Below, piece by piece: positions 24,382-32,973 of a stretch of 64,000 nt of DNA. A model generated the notes under the pieces. It was not told the origin of the DNA, did no database searches, and was given only the letters and a program-made list of their open reading frames with translations. Where the stretch lies: assembly GCA_964617555.1 (NCBI GenBank), contig CAZTYP010000071.1, positions 1-64,000 of the forward strand, written 5' to 3'. The position numbers were made by a program, and so were the translations under genes. This DNA comes from 1-14-2-50-31-20 sp964617555. Lineage in GTDB: Bacteria > Bacteroidota > Ignavibacteria > Ignavibacteriales > Melioribacteraceae. Numbering within the stretch: the first letter of the stretch is position 1; each line of letters starts with the position of its first letter.

Positions 24382-25746
24382 TTATTTTCCGATACAAAAA
24401 TTATCGAATATATTATTTAGTATATCGTCTGTTGTAACTTTTCCGATTATTTCTCCCAGGGAATCTTCCGCAGCTCTTAAATTTATTGAAACAAATTCTC
24501 CGGAAAGATTTTGTTTTAAGGATTTTATAGCTTCTTTCAAACCTGCTTTTGCTTTAAAAAGAGAGTTATAATGTCTTACATTATTAATTACAGCGGATTT
24601 TTCCGTAAATGAATTATTCCCCAAAGCTTTCTTTTTTAAGAGTTCCAACAATTCAGTCAATCCGTTTCCGTTAAGAACGGATATATATATATCGACCTTC
24701 TGTTTTGTATTGTTTGTTTGTGATAAATCGGATTTATTTAATACCGTAATTATTCTCTCTTTTGGAATAAGATTAATTAACTCATTATATAATTTTTTAT
24801 CTATTCCGTTAACTACTTCGTCAATTAATAATATGATATCGGCATTTTTTATTGCTTCTTTACTTCGCTTAACACCTTCTTGCTCAACGGCGTTGTTTGT
24901 TAATCGTATGCCGGCAGTGTCGAATAATTTGAAAAGTATTCCGTCAATAGAGATTTCTTCACTAATTATATCTCTTGTGGTTCCCGGAATTTCGCTTACA
25001 ATTGCTCTTGAATCTTTTACAATGTAATTTAACAAGGAAGATTTACCGACGTTTGGACGCCCGACAATTGCAACATTAACCCCTTCACGAACAACTTTTC
25101 CGAAAGAATACGTAGAAAGAAGTTTATCTATCTCCGCAATAATAATTTCTATTTTGTTTATTACATCGTTTGGGGAAATAAATTCCAAATCTTCTTCTGC
25201 AAAATCCAATTCCAATTCAATTAAAGATGTGGAATTTATTAACTCTCTTCGTAAGAAATCTATTTTTTGTGAAAGGATTCCGTCAAGTTGATTTCGTGCC
25301 CCTCGCAACGAAGCCTCAGTTCGCGAGTTTATTATATCGGCAACCGCTTCCGCTTGAGCCAAATCCATTTTTCCATTTAAAAAAGCGCGTTTAGTAAATT
25401 CCCCGGGTTCTGCAAGACGAACACCGTTTTTAACAAACTCTTCTATGATTTTTTTTACTACAATTATACTTGCATGCGAACTTATCTCTACGGAATCTTC
25501 TCCGGTATAAGAATTAGGATTTTTAAAAATTGAAACAAGTACATCATCTATTGTTTCTCCGGAGCTTGTTGTAATTATTCCGTAATGTATGGAATGCGTT
25601 TTACTTTTTCTTATATCGGATTTTCCTTTAAATAGTTCGGCAACTTTTTCTATGGCTCCGTTTCCGCTTAACCGAATTATTGAAATGGCTCCTTCACCCA
25701 TCGGTGTGGCAAGAGCGATAATTATGTCGTTGTGTAATAAATTCAT
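24382..25746 (-). CDS. mnmE: tRNA modification GTPase MnmE (TrmE)
   Basis: 454 residues. The N-terminal THF-binding domain (IIALATPMGEGAISIIRLSG, GEFTKRAFLNGKMDLAQAEAV) is followed by a helical domain, an inserted G domain with G1 GRPNVGKSS at 229-237, switch region GTTRD, DTAGIR and NKSD, and the C-terminal FCIGK motif with the essential C451. It is the partner of MnmG in wobble uridine modification. It opens the mnmE-mnmG-rsmG-murQ minus-strand run. The 209-base AT-rich stretch upstream presumably holds its promoter. Confidence 0.97.
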   Translation of the reverse strand: MNLLHNDIIIALATPMGEGAISIIRLSGNGAIEKVAELFKGKSDIRKSKTHSIHYGIITTSSGETIDDVLVSIFKNPNSYTGEDSVEISSHASIIVVKKIIEEFVKNGVRLAEPGEFTKRAFLNGKMDLAQAEAVADIINSRTEASLRGARNQLDGILSQKIDFLRRELINSTSLIELELDFAEEDLEFISPNDVINKIEIIIAEIDKLLSTYSFGKVVREGVNVAIVGRPNVGKSSLLNYIVKDSRAIVSEIPGTTRDIISEEISIDGILFKLFDTAGIRLTNNAVEQEGVKRSKEAIKNADIILLIDEVVNGIDKKLYNELINLIPKERIITVLNKSDLSQTNNTKQKVDIYISVLNGNGLTELLELLKKKALGNNSFTEKSAVINNVRHYNSLFKAKAGLKEAIKSLKQNLSGEFVSINLRAAEDSLGEIIGKVTTDDILNNIFDNFCIGK

Positions 25747-25955
25747 TTTTTTTATTTAAAAAAATCGGAACTTTAAATTTACCAAATATTATTGCTAAAA
25801 TTAAATTATACTAACATCACAATAATAACATTAATAAATAATTAATTAAAATTATATATTTTAATTTTAATTAAAACAATTTTATTATTAGTGTAAGTGT
25901 TGATTGCTTCTTTAATTTATACTATTTTTAACCAATAATCTTATATCTTTATTTT

Positions 25956-26798
25956 ATGAATAATCGCTTTGTTAAAATATCGATTGTTTTGGTTGTTGTT
26001 TTAATAGCCGGATTTCTTTTGGAAGTTTCTTATTCTGATAATATGAATATTAAAAAAGTAATTTCCGCACTTGAAAAAAGAGAACAGAAACAAAATTTTG
26101 CAAGTAGTTTAAACTCAACAAAATTTAAAACACTTCCAACCATTGTAAAAAAATATTTAAGAAAAGGAATTTTAAAAACGGATAAATATTCCGTTGCAAA
26201 AATAAAATTAACGGGAATAACCAAAAACGAAACTGAAAAAGATTGGGTAAAAAAGACGGCGGAAAAAACATACTCACTTGTAACCCCCGAATTTATTGAG
26301 GTTTCCGAAACTTCCGTGTTTAATGTTCTTTGGGAAAAAGGAATTCGCCAATTCGTTAATGGTATTGCAAGTTACAAAGTAAAATTGTTATCGAGTATAA
26401 GTAAAAAAAATTTATACGGAAATCAGCTTAACCGCTCCTATCTTACGTTATATTTAATCGAATCTGTTTTTGCCCCGTCAATATTGCTTCCGAGCATGAA
26501 TGTAAAGTGGCGAGGTATAACCAACAATTCTGCGGAAGCAACTATTTGGTATAAAAATTTACAAAGCAAAGTAATTTTTTGGTTTAATGATAAAGGCGAA
26601 GTTACCCGAATCACCTCTAATGATTTTTTTATTCCAAATGAAATTGATTATAAACGTGTTGGAATTACATATAGTTTTGCAAATTACAAAGATGTAAACT
26701 GTTATTATATTCCGACATTTTTTGAAGTGGAAATAAATCTTCCCGGAAAAAACTTTACAACGGGAAGATTTCAAATATCCGAAATTAACTACAAATAA
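25956..26798 (+). CDS. Membrane-anchored DUF6544/DUF6920-like protein
   Basis: 280 residues with an N-terminal signal-anchor (ISIVLVVVLIAGFLLEVS). The body follows the pattern of the DUF6544 family as I remember it: LPTIVKKYLRKGIL near residue 60, an IKLTGITKNE segment, KWRGITNNSAEATIWY, and a C-terminal beta-rich part with YIPTFFEVEINLP. No catalytic motif is visible and the function is unknown. The protein would be exposed on the periplasmic side. It is transcribed alone and converges on argF with 10 bases between the stops. Confidence 0.6.
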   Translation: MNNRFVKISIVLVVVLIAGFLLEVSYSDNMNIKKVISALEKREQKQNFASSLNSTKFKTLPTIVKKYLRKGILKTDKYSVAKIKLTGITKNETEKDWVKKTAEKTYSLVTPEFIEVSETSVFNVLWEKGIRQFVNGIASYKVKLLSSISKKNLYGNQLNRSYLTLYLIESVFAPSILLPSMNVKWRGITNNSAEATIWYKNLQSKVIFWFNDKGEVTRITSNDFFIPNEIDYKRVGITYSFANYKDVNCYYIPTFFEVEINLPGKNFTTGRFQISEINYK

Positions 26799-26808
26799 TT
26801 ATCTGATT

Positions 26809-27807
26809 TTATCCTAACGTAGCAACCATAATTGCTTTTATTGTGTGCATTCTGTTTGCTGCTTCGTCAAAGACAATTGAGTAATCTGATTCGAAAACTT
26901 CTTCTGTAACCTCCAACCCGTTCATTCCGTATTTTTCAAAAATTTCTTTACCCAGTTTTGTTTCTTTATTATGAAATGCGGGAAGGCAATGCATAAATTT
27001 TACATTTGGATTTCCGGTAAGTTCAACAATTTTTTTATTAACTTGGTAAGGTTTCATAATTTCAATACGTTCATCCCACTTCTCTTCAGGTTCGCCCATC
27101 GAAACCCAAACATCTGTGTAAAGAAAATCCGCACCCACAACCGCTTCTTCAACATTTTCCGTAATAAGAATTTTTGCACCGGAATATTTTGCAATTTCCG
27201 CCGCTTGCTTTAAAAATTTTTTTTCCGGTTGAAATCCTTTTGGTGCGGCAATTCTTAAATTAAGACCCATAATTGCCGAACCGAATAGAATAGAATTTCC
27301 CATATTATATCCTGCATCTCCCAAATAACAAATAGTTATTTCTTCCAGCGGTTTTGAAGAATGTTCTTCAATTGTAAGAAAGTCGGCTAAAATTTGTGTT
27401 GGATGGAATTCGTTTGTCAATCCGTTCCAAACGGGAACCGAAGAATATTCTCCAAGTTCTTCCACAATTTCTTGTCCAAATCCTCTGTATTCAATTCCGT
27501 CATACATACCGCTTAAAACACGAGCCGTATCTTTCATAGATTCTTTATATCCGATTTGACTTCCTGTTGGGCCTAAGTATGTTGTGTGTGCCCCTTGATC
27601 GTGTGCGGCAACCTCAAAGGCACAACGCGTTCTTGTAGAAGCCTTTTCAAAAATAAGAGCAATATTTTTTCCAATTAATTTTTGTTCTTCTCTTCCCTCC
27701 TGTTTTGCCAGTTTTAGCTCCTTGGAAAAATCGAGCAAATATCGCAGCTCTTCTTTAGAAAAGTCGGAAAGTTTCAGAAAATTTCGATTTTTAAAATTTT
27801 GTAACAT
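26809..27807 (-). CDS. argF: Ornithine carbamoyltransferase
   Basis: 332 residues. The carbamoyl-phosphate loop FEKASTRTR (S57-T-R-T-R61), the ornithine-side motif FMHCLPAFHN, and GYKESMKDTARVLSGMYDGI fix the family as OTCase, not aspartate or acetylornithine transcarbamoylase. It makes citrulline from ornithine and carbamoyl phosphate in arginine synthesis. A good ribosome binding site (AAAGGAGTAAATAATG) supports the start. It is a single gene with 252 AT-rich bases upstream. That stretch contains several palindromic AT-rich stretches but no convincing ArgR box. Confidence 0.94.
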   Translation of the reverse strand: MLQNFKNRNFLKLSDFSKEELRYLLDFSKELKLAKQEGREEQKLIGKNIALIFEKASTRTRCAFEVAAHDQGAHTTYLGPTGSQIGYKESMKDTARVLSGMYDGIEYRGFGQEIVEELGEYSSVPVWNGLTNEFHPTQILADFLTIEEHSSKPLEEITICYLGDAGYNMGNSILFGSAIMGLNLRIAAPKGFQPEKKFLKQAAEIAKYSGAKILITENVEEAVVGADFLYTDVWVSMGEPEEKWDERIEIMKPYQVNKKIVELTGNPNVKFMHCLPAFHNKETKLGKEIFEKYGMNGLEVTEEVFESDYSIVFDEAANRMHTIKAIMVATLG

Positions 27808-28071
27808 TATTTACTCCTTTATACAACCATATATTTTTTTTACAAATATATTTAACATAATAAAAATAGAAAAAATATTTTATCGTAAATTTCCGTAAAT
27901 GATAATTATATAAAGTAACTATTCATATTTTCGGATATCTATATAATTATAATAGTTATTAATGCATAATTATTAAAAACAAGAGGCCGATTTTTGAACA
28001 CTAATACAATTTGATGAATAGACAATTTTAAGTAAATTTATATTTTATTTTTTCTCAAAATGGAAGTTGTA

Positions 28072-28812
28072 ATGAAAAAAATTTTAGGAATATTATTATT
28101 TGGAATGTTGTTTATAAGATGTTCCGGAAGCAAAGACACTTCGTTAATGAATGCCGAAGAAAACTTGGCCTATGCTATGGAATTATATAATGATGAAGAT
28201 TATGAATTTAGTATTAAAGAATTTCAATCCATCATTTTACAATTTCCCGGAAACCAAGTTAATGACGATGCACAATATTATTTGGCAATGTCTTATTATA
28301 ACGATGGACAATATCTGTTGGCCGCTTACGAGTTCAGCAAATTAATACGTGATATTAAAGGAAGCGAATACGTTCCTATGGCTCAATTTATGTTGGCTGA
28401 TTCATATTACCAACTTTCTCCACATTATTCGTTGGACCAAACCTATACAAAAAAAGCTATTTCGGAATTTCAATCGTTTATAGATTTTTTCCCGACCGAC
28501 CCTAAAGTTGAAGAAGCGGAACGCAAGATTAGTGAAATGAATTATAAATTGGCAAAAAAATTATATAACTCAGCAGAAATATACGAAAAGATGGGATATT
28601 TTAATGCTGCAATAGAATACTATACAAAAGTTTATGAACGATATCACGATACGGAATTTGCCCCCGAAGCACACTATAAAAAAATACAACTTCTTTTGGA
28701 TAAGGAACGTTTTGCCCAAGCGGTGGAAAATATGAAATTGTTCTTAAATAAGTACACGAACTCTAAATATACTTCGGAAATTCAGAACTTATATGATGAA
28801 ATGAAATTTTAA
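28072..28812 (+). CDS. bamD: Outer membrane assembly lipoprotein BamD
   Basis: 246 residues from the ATG at 28072 (an in-frame ATG at 28060 adds only MEVV). A lipoprotein signal, KKILGILLFGMLFIRC, puts the lipidated cysteine at C17. The mature part is TPR repeats of the YfiO/BamD type (AMELYNDEDYEFSIKEFQSII; LAMSYYNDGQYLLAAYEF; ISEFQSFIDFFPTDPKVEEA; AAIEYYTKVYERYHDTEFAPEA, in outline). It attaches to the inner leaflet of the outer membrane and helps BamA insert beta-barrels. It leads a plus-strand run that continues with a secreted peptidase-like gene and ccmAB. Confidence 0.88.
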   Translation: MKKILGILLFGMLFIRCSGSKDTSLMNAEENLAYAMELYNDEDYEFSIKEFQSIILQFPGNQVNDDAQYYLAMSYYNDGQYLLAAYEFSKLIRDIKGSEYVPMAQFMLADSYYQLSPHYSLDQTYTKKAISEFQSFIDFFPTDPKVEEAERKISEMNYKLAKKLYNSAEIYEKMGYFNAAIEYYTKVYERYHDTEFAPEAHYKKIQLLLDKERFAQAVENMKLFLNKYTNSKYTSEIQNLYDEMKF

Positions 28813-28849
28813 TATTTTTGTTAAGGTTTTCAAGAAACAAAGGAATTGT

Positions 28850-30535
28850 GTGAAATATTTTTTAAGCATATTATTAATAACAAACATTGTTGTTGCACAA
28901 AAAACGGATTTTCTGTTTAACAAGCTCCTTGAAACAAAAGGAAGAAACATAAAATATTCGCAAAAAACCGAGAATAATATTAATACCGAAAAATGCGGAT
29001 TTCCGTTAATTGTAGATATAAAATTGAACTTTAATAAATTTACTCCGACTCAGCAAAATGTAATTAACAATATTTTAACTCGCCCCGAAAGGCAAACAAG
29101 CATCGTATCTCCGCAAAAACATTTTCGAATTCATTACGATACCACCGGCGCTAATGCCCCCGATTATTATAACGGTGTTCCCAATACAATTAAGCTTAGT
29201 ATAGATTCCCTTGCAATAGCTTTGGATTCCGCATATCATTTTGAAATAAACCTATTGGGTTTTCTTCCGCCACCTTCCGACGGCACTGACGGTGGTGATG
29301 AATTATACGATGTTTATATTTCAAATATGGGAAGCGGTTATTACGGCTGGACAAACTATACAAGCATAGGAAACGGAAAAGCGAAAAGTTATATTGAAAT
29401 TGATAACAATATGGATGTATACTCCAAAGGAATTGCCGGGGCAAGGGTAACAGCGGCACACGAATTTCATCATGCAATTCAAGTGGGAAATTATCGCGAA
29501 CCGATTTCGGGCGATAAATATTATTTTGAACTTACATCTACCTCGATGGAAGAATTTGTTTTTGATGACATAAACGATTACTATAATTACCTCCCAACAT
29601 ATTTTCATAACCCTGATAGAAGATTCACATATAATGTTGGCGGGTATGATAGAGTTATTTGGAATATTTTTCTAAAAGAAAAATTCGAACATTCCGAAGG
29701 TACTCCGAAAAAAGGATTCGAAATTATCAGACGAACTTGGGAAATTATGAGAAATAAAAACAACTCTGCAATAAAAGCTGTTAGCATTGCTTTGTCGGAA
29801 AACGGACTATCCTTAAAAAACACATTTGCTGAATTTTCGTGCTGGGTATATTTTACCGGAAACAGAGCAAAGCCCGACTTTTATTTTACGGAGGGAGAAA
29901 ATTATCCGCTAATTAAACCCTTTGTTTCCTATAAGTATGAAGGACCAAAAAAAACATATCATATGTCGGTTCAACCGATGGCAAATAATTTTATTCTTTT
30001 TGATTTATCTTCGTCAGGAATAAATGACACACTTTTTTCAATTATTTCCAATAGCGATATTAAAAACGCCGAGGCTGACCCGCATGCTAAAATTACCTAT
30101 GAATACAGTTTGCTGACAAAAACCGAAGAGGGGAGTAACGAAATTGCCGCCGGATATCATTCAAAAATTACAAGCAACAATATAGAATTTTTAAAAGAAA
30201 AGAATGTTTTTAACAATGTACTTATTAACGGAAACAATATATCTCGCAAAGAGATTGATTATGCTTACCCCCAACCTTTTGATTATCTAAAACATAACTT
30301 CCTTTTTTTTCCTGCAAAGTTGAACGAAAAAGGTACGGCTACCCTTGCAATTTATAGTGCCGGAATGAACCTTGTATATAACGGTGAAAAGAAAATTTAC
30401 AATAATGAAAAAGTTGTAGTTCGTTGGGACGGCAAAGATTTCTACGGAAATAAACTTTCAACCGGAATATATATTTACGTTACAAATTCTAATGGCAATG
30501 TTATTACCGGAAAAATAGCAATCATTAATAAATAG
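28850..30535 (+). CDS. Secreted MXAN_6640-type putative metallopeptidase with C-terminal FlgD-like/sorting domain
   Basis: 561 residues from a GTG start at 28850. A signal peptide (YFLSILLITNIVVAQ) precedes a region with RHFRIHYDTTG-like and DVYISNMGSGYYGWTNY motifs, and TAAHEFHHAIQVG gives a zinc-peptidase HExxH (H204, E205, H208). The last 60 or so residues (VVRWDGKDFYGNKLSTGIYIY...GKIAIINK, in outline) form a FlgD-like Ig module resembling type IX secretion sorting tails. The likely role is an exported or surface protease; substrate unknown. It sits 37 bases after bamD and 4 bases before ccmA. Confidence 0.75.
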   Translation: MKYFLSILLITNIVVAQKTDFLFNKLLETKGRNIKYSQKTENNINTEKCGFPLIVDIKLNFNKFTPTQQNVINNILTRPERQTSIVSPQKHFRIHYDTTGANAPDYYNGVPNTIKLSIDSLAIALDSAYHFEINLLGFLPPPSDGTDGGDELYDVYISNMGSGYYGWTNYTSIGNGKAKSYIEIDNNMDVYSKGIAGARVTAAHEFHHAIQVGNYREPISGDKYYFELTSTSMEEFVFDDINDYYNYLPTYFHNPDRRFTYNVGGYDRVIWNIFLKEKFEHSEGTPKKGFEIIRRTWEIMRNKNNSAIKAVSIALSENGLSLKNTFAEFSCWVYFTGNRAKPDFYFTEGENYPLIKPFVSYKYEGPKKTYHMSVQPMANNFILFDLSSSGINDTLFSIISNSDIKNAEADPHAKITYEYSLLTKTEEGSNEIAAGYHSKITSNNIEFLKEKNVFNNVLINGNNISRKEIDYAYPQPFDYLKHNFLFFPAKLNEKGTATLAIYSAGMNLVYNGEKKIYNNEKVVVRWDGKDFYGNKLSTGIYIYVTNSNGNVITGKIAIINK

Positions 30536-30539
30536 GTTT

Positions 30540-31172
30540 ATGAGTAATCACAAACTTATACTACAAGATGTTACAAAATTTTTCGGAAGAAGATTAATAT
30601 TTCAAAATATTAATAAAGAATTTTTTTCGGGAAACATATACGGATTTGCCGGAAATAACGGAACAGGCAAATCCACGCTTGCAAAAATTACTGCGGGGTT
30701 GCTTTCACCTAACAAAGGCAAAGTGGAACATTACAAACAACAACAACCGATTGATTATAATGAGCTGTACAATTTAATCGGGTTTGTTTCCCCCGAGTTA
30801 ATTTTATACGATGAATTTACTGCGGAAGAAAATGTTTTGTTTGCCTTGCAAATACGCGGAATAAAACCGGACGGAAAAAAGATTGATTTTCTGTTTGAAA
30901 AATTTAATTTATTTGGCAGAAGAAAAGACACATTAAAAAAATATTCATCCGGTATGAAACAACGGGTTAAATTTATCATTGCATTAATTCATAATCCCAC
31001 ACTGCTTATTTTAGACGAACCCACATCAAACCTTGATAATAAAGGGAAAGAGATTGTGTATAAAATTATTGAAAGCGAAGCAAAAGAAAAACTGATTATT
31101 ATTGCTTCCAACGAAAAAAACGATTTGTTATTATGTAACAACATTTTACAACTTGAAAATTACAAACAATAA
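30540..31172 (+). CDS. ccmA: Heme ABC exporter ATP-binding protein CcmA-like
   Basis: 210 residues, the short form typical of CcmA: Walker A GNNGTGKSTLAK, signature YSSGMKQRVKF, Walker B LLILDEPTSNLD, and a switch region with IIASNEK in place of the usual His. That lost histidine is seen in some heme-exporter ATPases. With CcmB it would power release of heme-CcmE in cytochrome c maturation. Assignment rests largely on the CcmB-like gene 17 bases downstream, since the ATPase alone could belong to another small ABC exporter. It follows the peptidase gene by 4 bases. Confidence 0.78.
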   Translation: MSNHKLILQDVTKFFGRRLIFQNINKEFFSGNIYGFAGNNGTGKSTLAKITAGLLSPNKGKVEHYKQQQPIDYNELYNLIGFVSPELILYDEFTAEENVLFALQIRGIKPDGKKIDFLFEKFNLFGRRKDTLKKYSSGMKQRVKFIIALIHNPTLLILDEPTSNLDNKGKEIVYKIIESEAKEKLIIIASNEKNDLLLCNNILQLENYKQ

Positions 31173-31189
31173 TTAAGCGAACTAAAAAA

Positions 31190-31849
31190 GTGAACGGTTA
31201 TTCCATTTTTAAAAAGGACTGGTTTTCGGAGTTGCGCACACGCTATGCAATAAACGCATTGGCAATGTTTATACTTGTAACGGTTAGTGTTATTTTATTT
31301 TCCGTCGGGGAAGAAGAAATATCGCCTTACCTAACCGGTGGTTTGTTTTGGGTGGTTATCTTTTTTTCAGCAATGTCGGGGCTTTCTCGTGTTTTTGTTT
31401 CCGAAGAAGAACGAGGCACGGTTCTTTTACTCCATTTGCTTGCAAAACCGTCAACAATATTTACCGGAAAATTATTGTTTAATATTGTTCTTGTGTTTTT
31501 AATGAACGGAGTAATTGTTCTATTATACACGTTGTTTTTTAATTCGTTTGTTATTTTAAATACTCAATTATTCTTTATTACAATTATACTCGGCAATTTT
31601 GGAATAGGAATTTCTTCAACAATAATTGCCGCAATTATTTCCAAAGCAGGAGCAAAAGGAACACTCTATCCCGTATTGTCCTTCCCTGTATTGCTTCCGC
31701 TTATCTTAGTCCTTTTGGAATTAACCGAATATTCAATTGACGGTAAAACAATAACCGAATCATATGTTGAATTGTTAATTCTGCTTTGTTATAATGTTAT
31801 AATGTTGACAGCATCTTATCTATTGTTCGATATAATTTGGAAAGACTAA
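31190..31849 (+). CDS. ccmB: Heme exporter membrane protein CcmB-like
   Basis: 219 residues, six hydrophobic segments, from a GTG start at 31190. The N-terminal KDWFSELRTRYAINALAMF and the cytoplasmic loop FVSEEERGTVLLLHLLAKPSTIFTGKLLFN (in outline) match the CcmB family, which is normally 215-225 residues long. It forms the membrane part of the CcmAB complex. The expected partner ccmC does not follow; instead a small two-helix protein starts 3 bases later. The CcmF and CcmE partners are encoded 15 kb away on the other strand. Confidence 0.82.
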   Translation: MNGYSIFKKDWFSELRTRYAINALAMFILVTVSVILFSVGEEEISPYLTGGLFWVVIFFSAMSGLSRVFVSEEERGTVLLLHLLAKPSTIFTGKLLFNIVLVFLMNGVIVLLYTLFFNSFVILNTQLFFITIILGNFGIGISSTIIAAIISKAGAKGTLYPVLSFPVLLPLILVLLELTEYSIDGKTITESYVELLILLCYNVIMLTASYLLFDIIWKD

Positions 31850-31852
31850 TTT

Positions 31853-32338
31853 ATGGAAACATTCAAATATTCTTTTTTCTCTAAAATAATTTATCGTTAT
31901 TCCAACATTCCCGTTACTCTGCTTGCCTTATATGTTTTTTCCCTTTCGTTCCTTTTTCTCTTTGATAATCTATGGTTTGTATTGCCCTTAACACTAAGCG
32001 GCGCAGTAATTATTACGGTTAATAAAGTTTTCTTTCACGGTTACCGGTTTTTTCCTTTCGAAATAAAGGTCGATAATAAAAAAATGATTTGCACGGATTT
32101 TTATAATTCAAAAAAGAAAATTGTAATTCCCTTCGTAGACGTAGATAAAATAGAAGGCGGATTTTTTTCCGGAAAGCCTACGAAACCGATTTACATTTAC
32201 GCCAATAATACAAAAACAATTGGAATTACTCCGCACATAAAAAATCAAAATAAATTATTAACAATAATTTTAAGCAAAGTAAAAAAATCCGTTTACAATA
32301 CGGCTCTTTCACAAATAGGGCTACATAATAAAAAGTAA
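31853..32338 (+). CDS. Small membrane protein with PH-like C-terminal domain, unidentified
   Basis: 161 residues. Two hydrophobic segments (about 20-42 and 45-60) form a hairpin, followed by a basic, beta-rich cytoplasmic-looking part (FFPFEIKVDNKKMICTDF...KIVIPFVDVDKIEGG...KPIYIYANN in outline). This resembles a bacterial PH (bPH2-like) domain after a membrane hairpin. I do not recognise the exact family. It starts 3 bases after ccmB, so it is co-transcribed with the heme exporter and occupies the position where ccmC often stands, though it bears no WWD motif. Confidence 0.6.
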   Translation: METFKYSFFSKIIYRYSNIPVTLLALYVFSLSFLFLFDNLWFVLPLTLSGAVIITVNKVFFHGYRFFPFEIKVDNKKMICTDFYNSKKKIVIPFVDVDKIEGGFFSGKPTKPIYIYANNTKTIGITPHIKNQNKLLTIILSKVKKSVYNTALSQIGLHNKK

Positions 32339-32366
32339 AAAAAAACCCATCAAAAAATGATGGGTT
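32337..32366 (-). terminator. Terminator of the HU gene
   Basis: AACCCATC (32344-32351) pairs with GATGGGTT (32359-32366). On the minus strand the stem is followed by about nine Ts, so it ends the HU transcript. It also lies directly after the last plus-strand gene (stop at 32336-32338) and may stop both. Confidence 0.82.
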
Positions 32367-32388
32367 AAATAATTCTATCTGTGTTAAA

Positions 32389-32793
32389 TTATTTTTTCTT
32401 AGGTGGATAAACAGCATCTTGAAGAGCTTTACCGACTTTAATTTTAACAACAGATTTTCTTGCTATTTTAATTGGTTCACCTGTTTGAGGGTTACGGCCT
32501 TTTCTGGCTTTTCTAACGGCAACGGTAACTTTACCTATACCCGGAATGGTGAAACCTTTTTTAGCATTTTTTGCTGCTAAGGTTGCAAGCTCAGCTAAAA
32601 ATTGAGCCGATTGTTTTTTTGTTACAGATAATTTTGCTGCCAAATGATCAACAATTTGCGCCTTTGTTAAAGGTTTTTTTGGATCTGCTTTTTTAGCAAC
32701 AACTTTTTTTGCTGCAGCTTTTTTTGGAGCAGCTTTCTTTGCTGCGGCTTTCTTTACAGCTTTTTTAGGTTCGGCTTTTTTTGCTTTTGCCAT
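32389..32793 (-). CDS. HU-family DNA-binding protein with histone-H1-like Lys/Ala tail
   Basis: 134 residues, against about 90 for ordinary HU. Residues 1-40 are repeated KKA/AKKAAPKK units, a positively charged tail like histone H1 or the tails of some bacterial nucleoid proteins. From about residue 41 a standard HU fold follows (LTKAQIVDHLAAKL, FLAELATLAAKNAKKGFTIPGIGKVTV, and the DNA-binding arm RKARKGRNPQTGEPIKI, in outline, where the RNPxTG arm tip is intact). It binds and bends DNA non-specifically in the nucleoid. It is a single gene with its own terminator. Confidence 0.9.
   Translation of the reverse strand: MAKAKKAEPKKAVKKAAAKKAAPKKAAAKKVVAKKADPKKPLTKAQIVDHLAAKLSVTKKQSAQFLAELATLAAKNAKKGFTIPGIGKVTVAVRKARKGRNPQTGEPIKIARKSVVKIKVGKALQDAVYPPKKK
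32690..32790. repeat. Degenerate short tandem repeats encoding the HU tail
   Basis: On the plus strand, imperfect units of the form GC(T/A)GC(A/G)GC(T)TTTTTT recur about every 15-18 bases and encode the KKAAPKKAA tail of the HU protein on the minus strand. Such tracts are prone to slippage, so tail length may vary between strains. Confidence 0.6.
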
Positions 32794-32973
32794 GTCTTTT
32801 CCTATGTTTGTTAAAGGATTTAGTGAATGTTGCTTGAAAAATAAAAAAATTATTTAAATAAAAAAACATTTTTAATTTTTTTTAACACCCGTTTTATCCA
32901 ATGATAATAGGGTAAGAATAACATTATTTGTAATTTTAGAGTGTTAATAAAGAGTAATATGTTGATAAAGGAA

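Noticed and set aside
27940..27980. AT-rich palindromic stretch upstream of argF resembling an ARG box
   Set aside because: TTAATGCATAATTATTAA matches the ArgR consensus only loosely and lies in nearly pure A/T DNA where such matches are expected.
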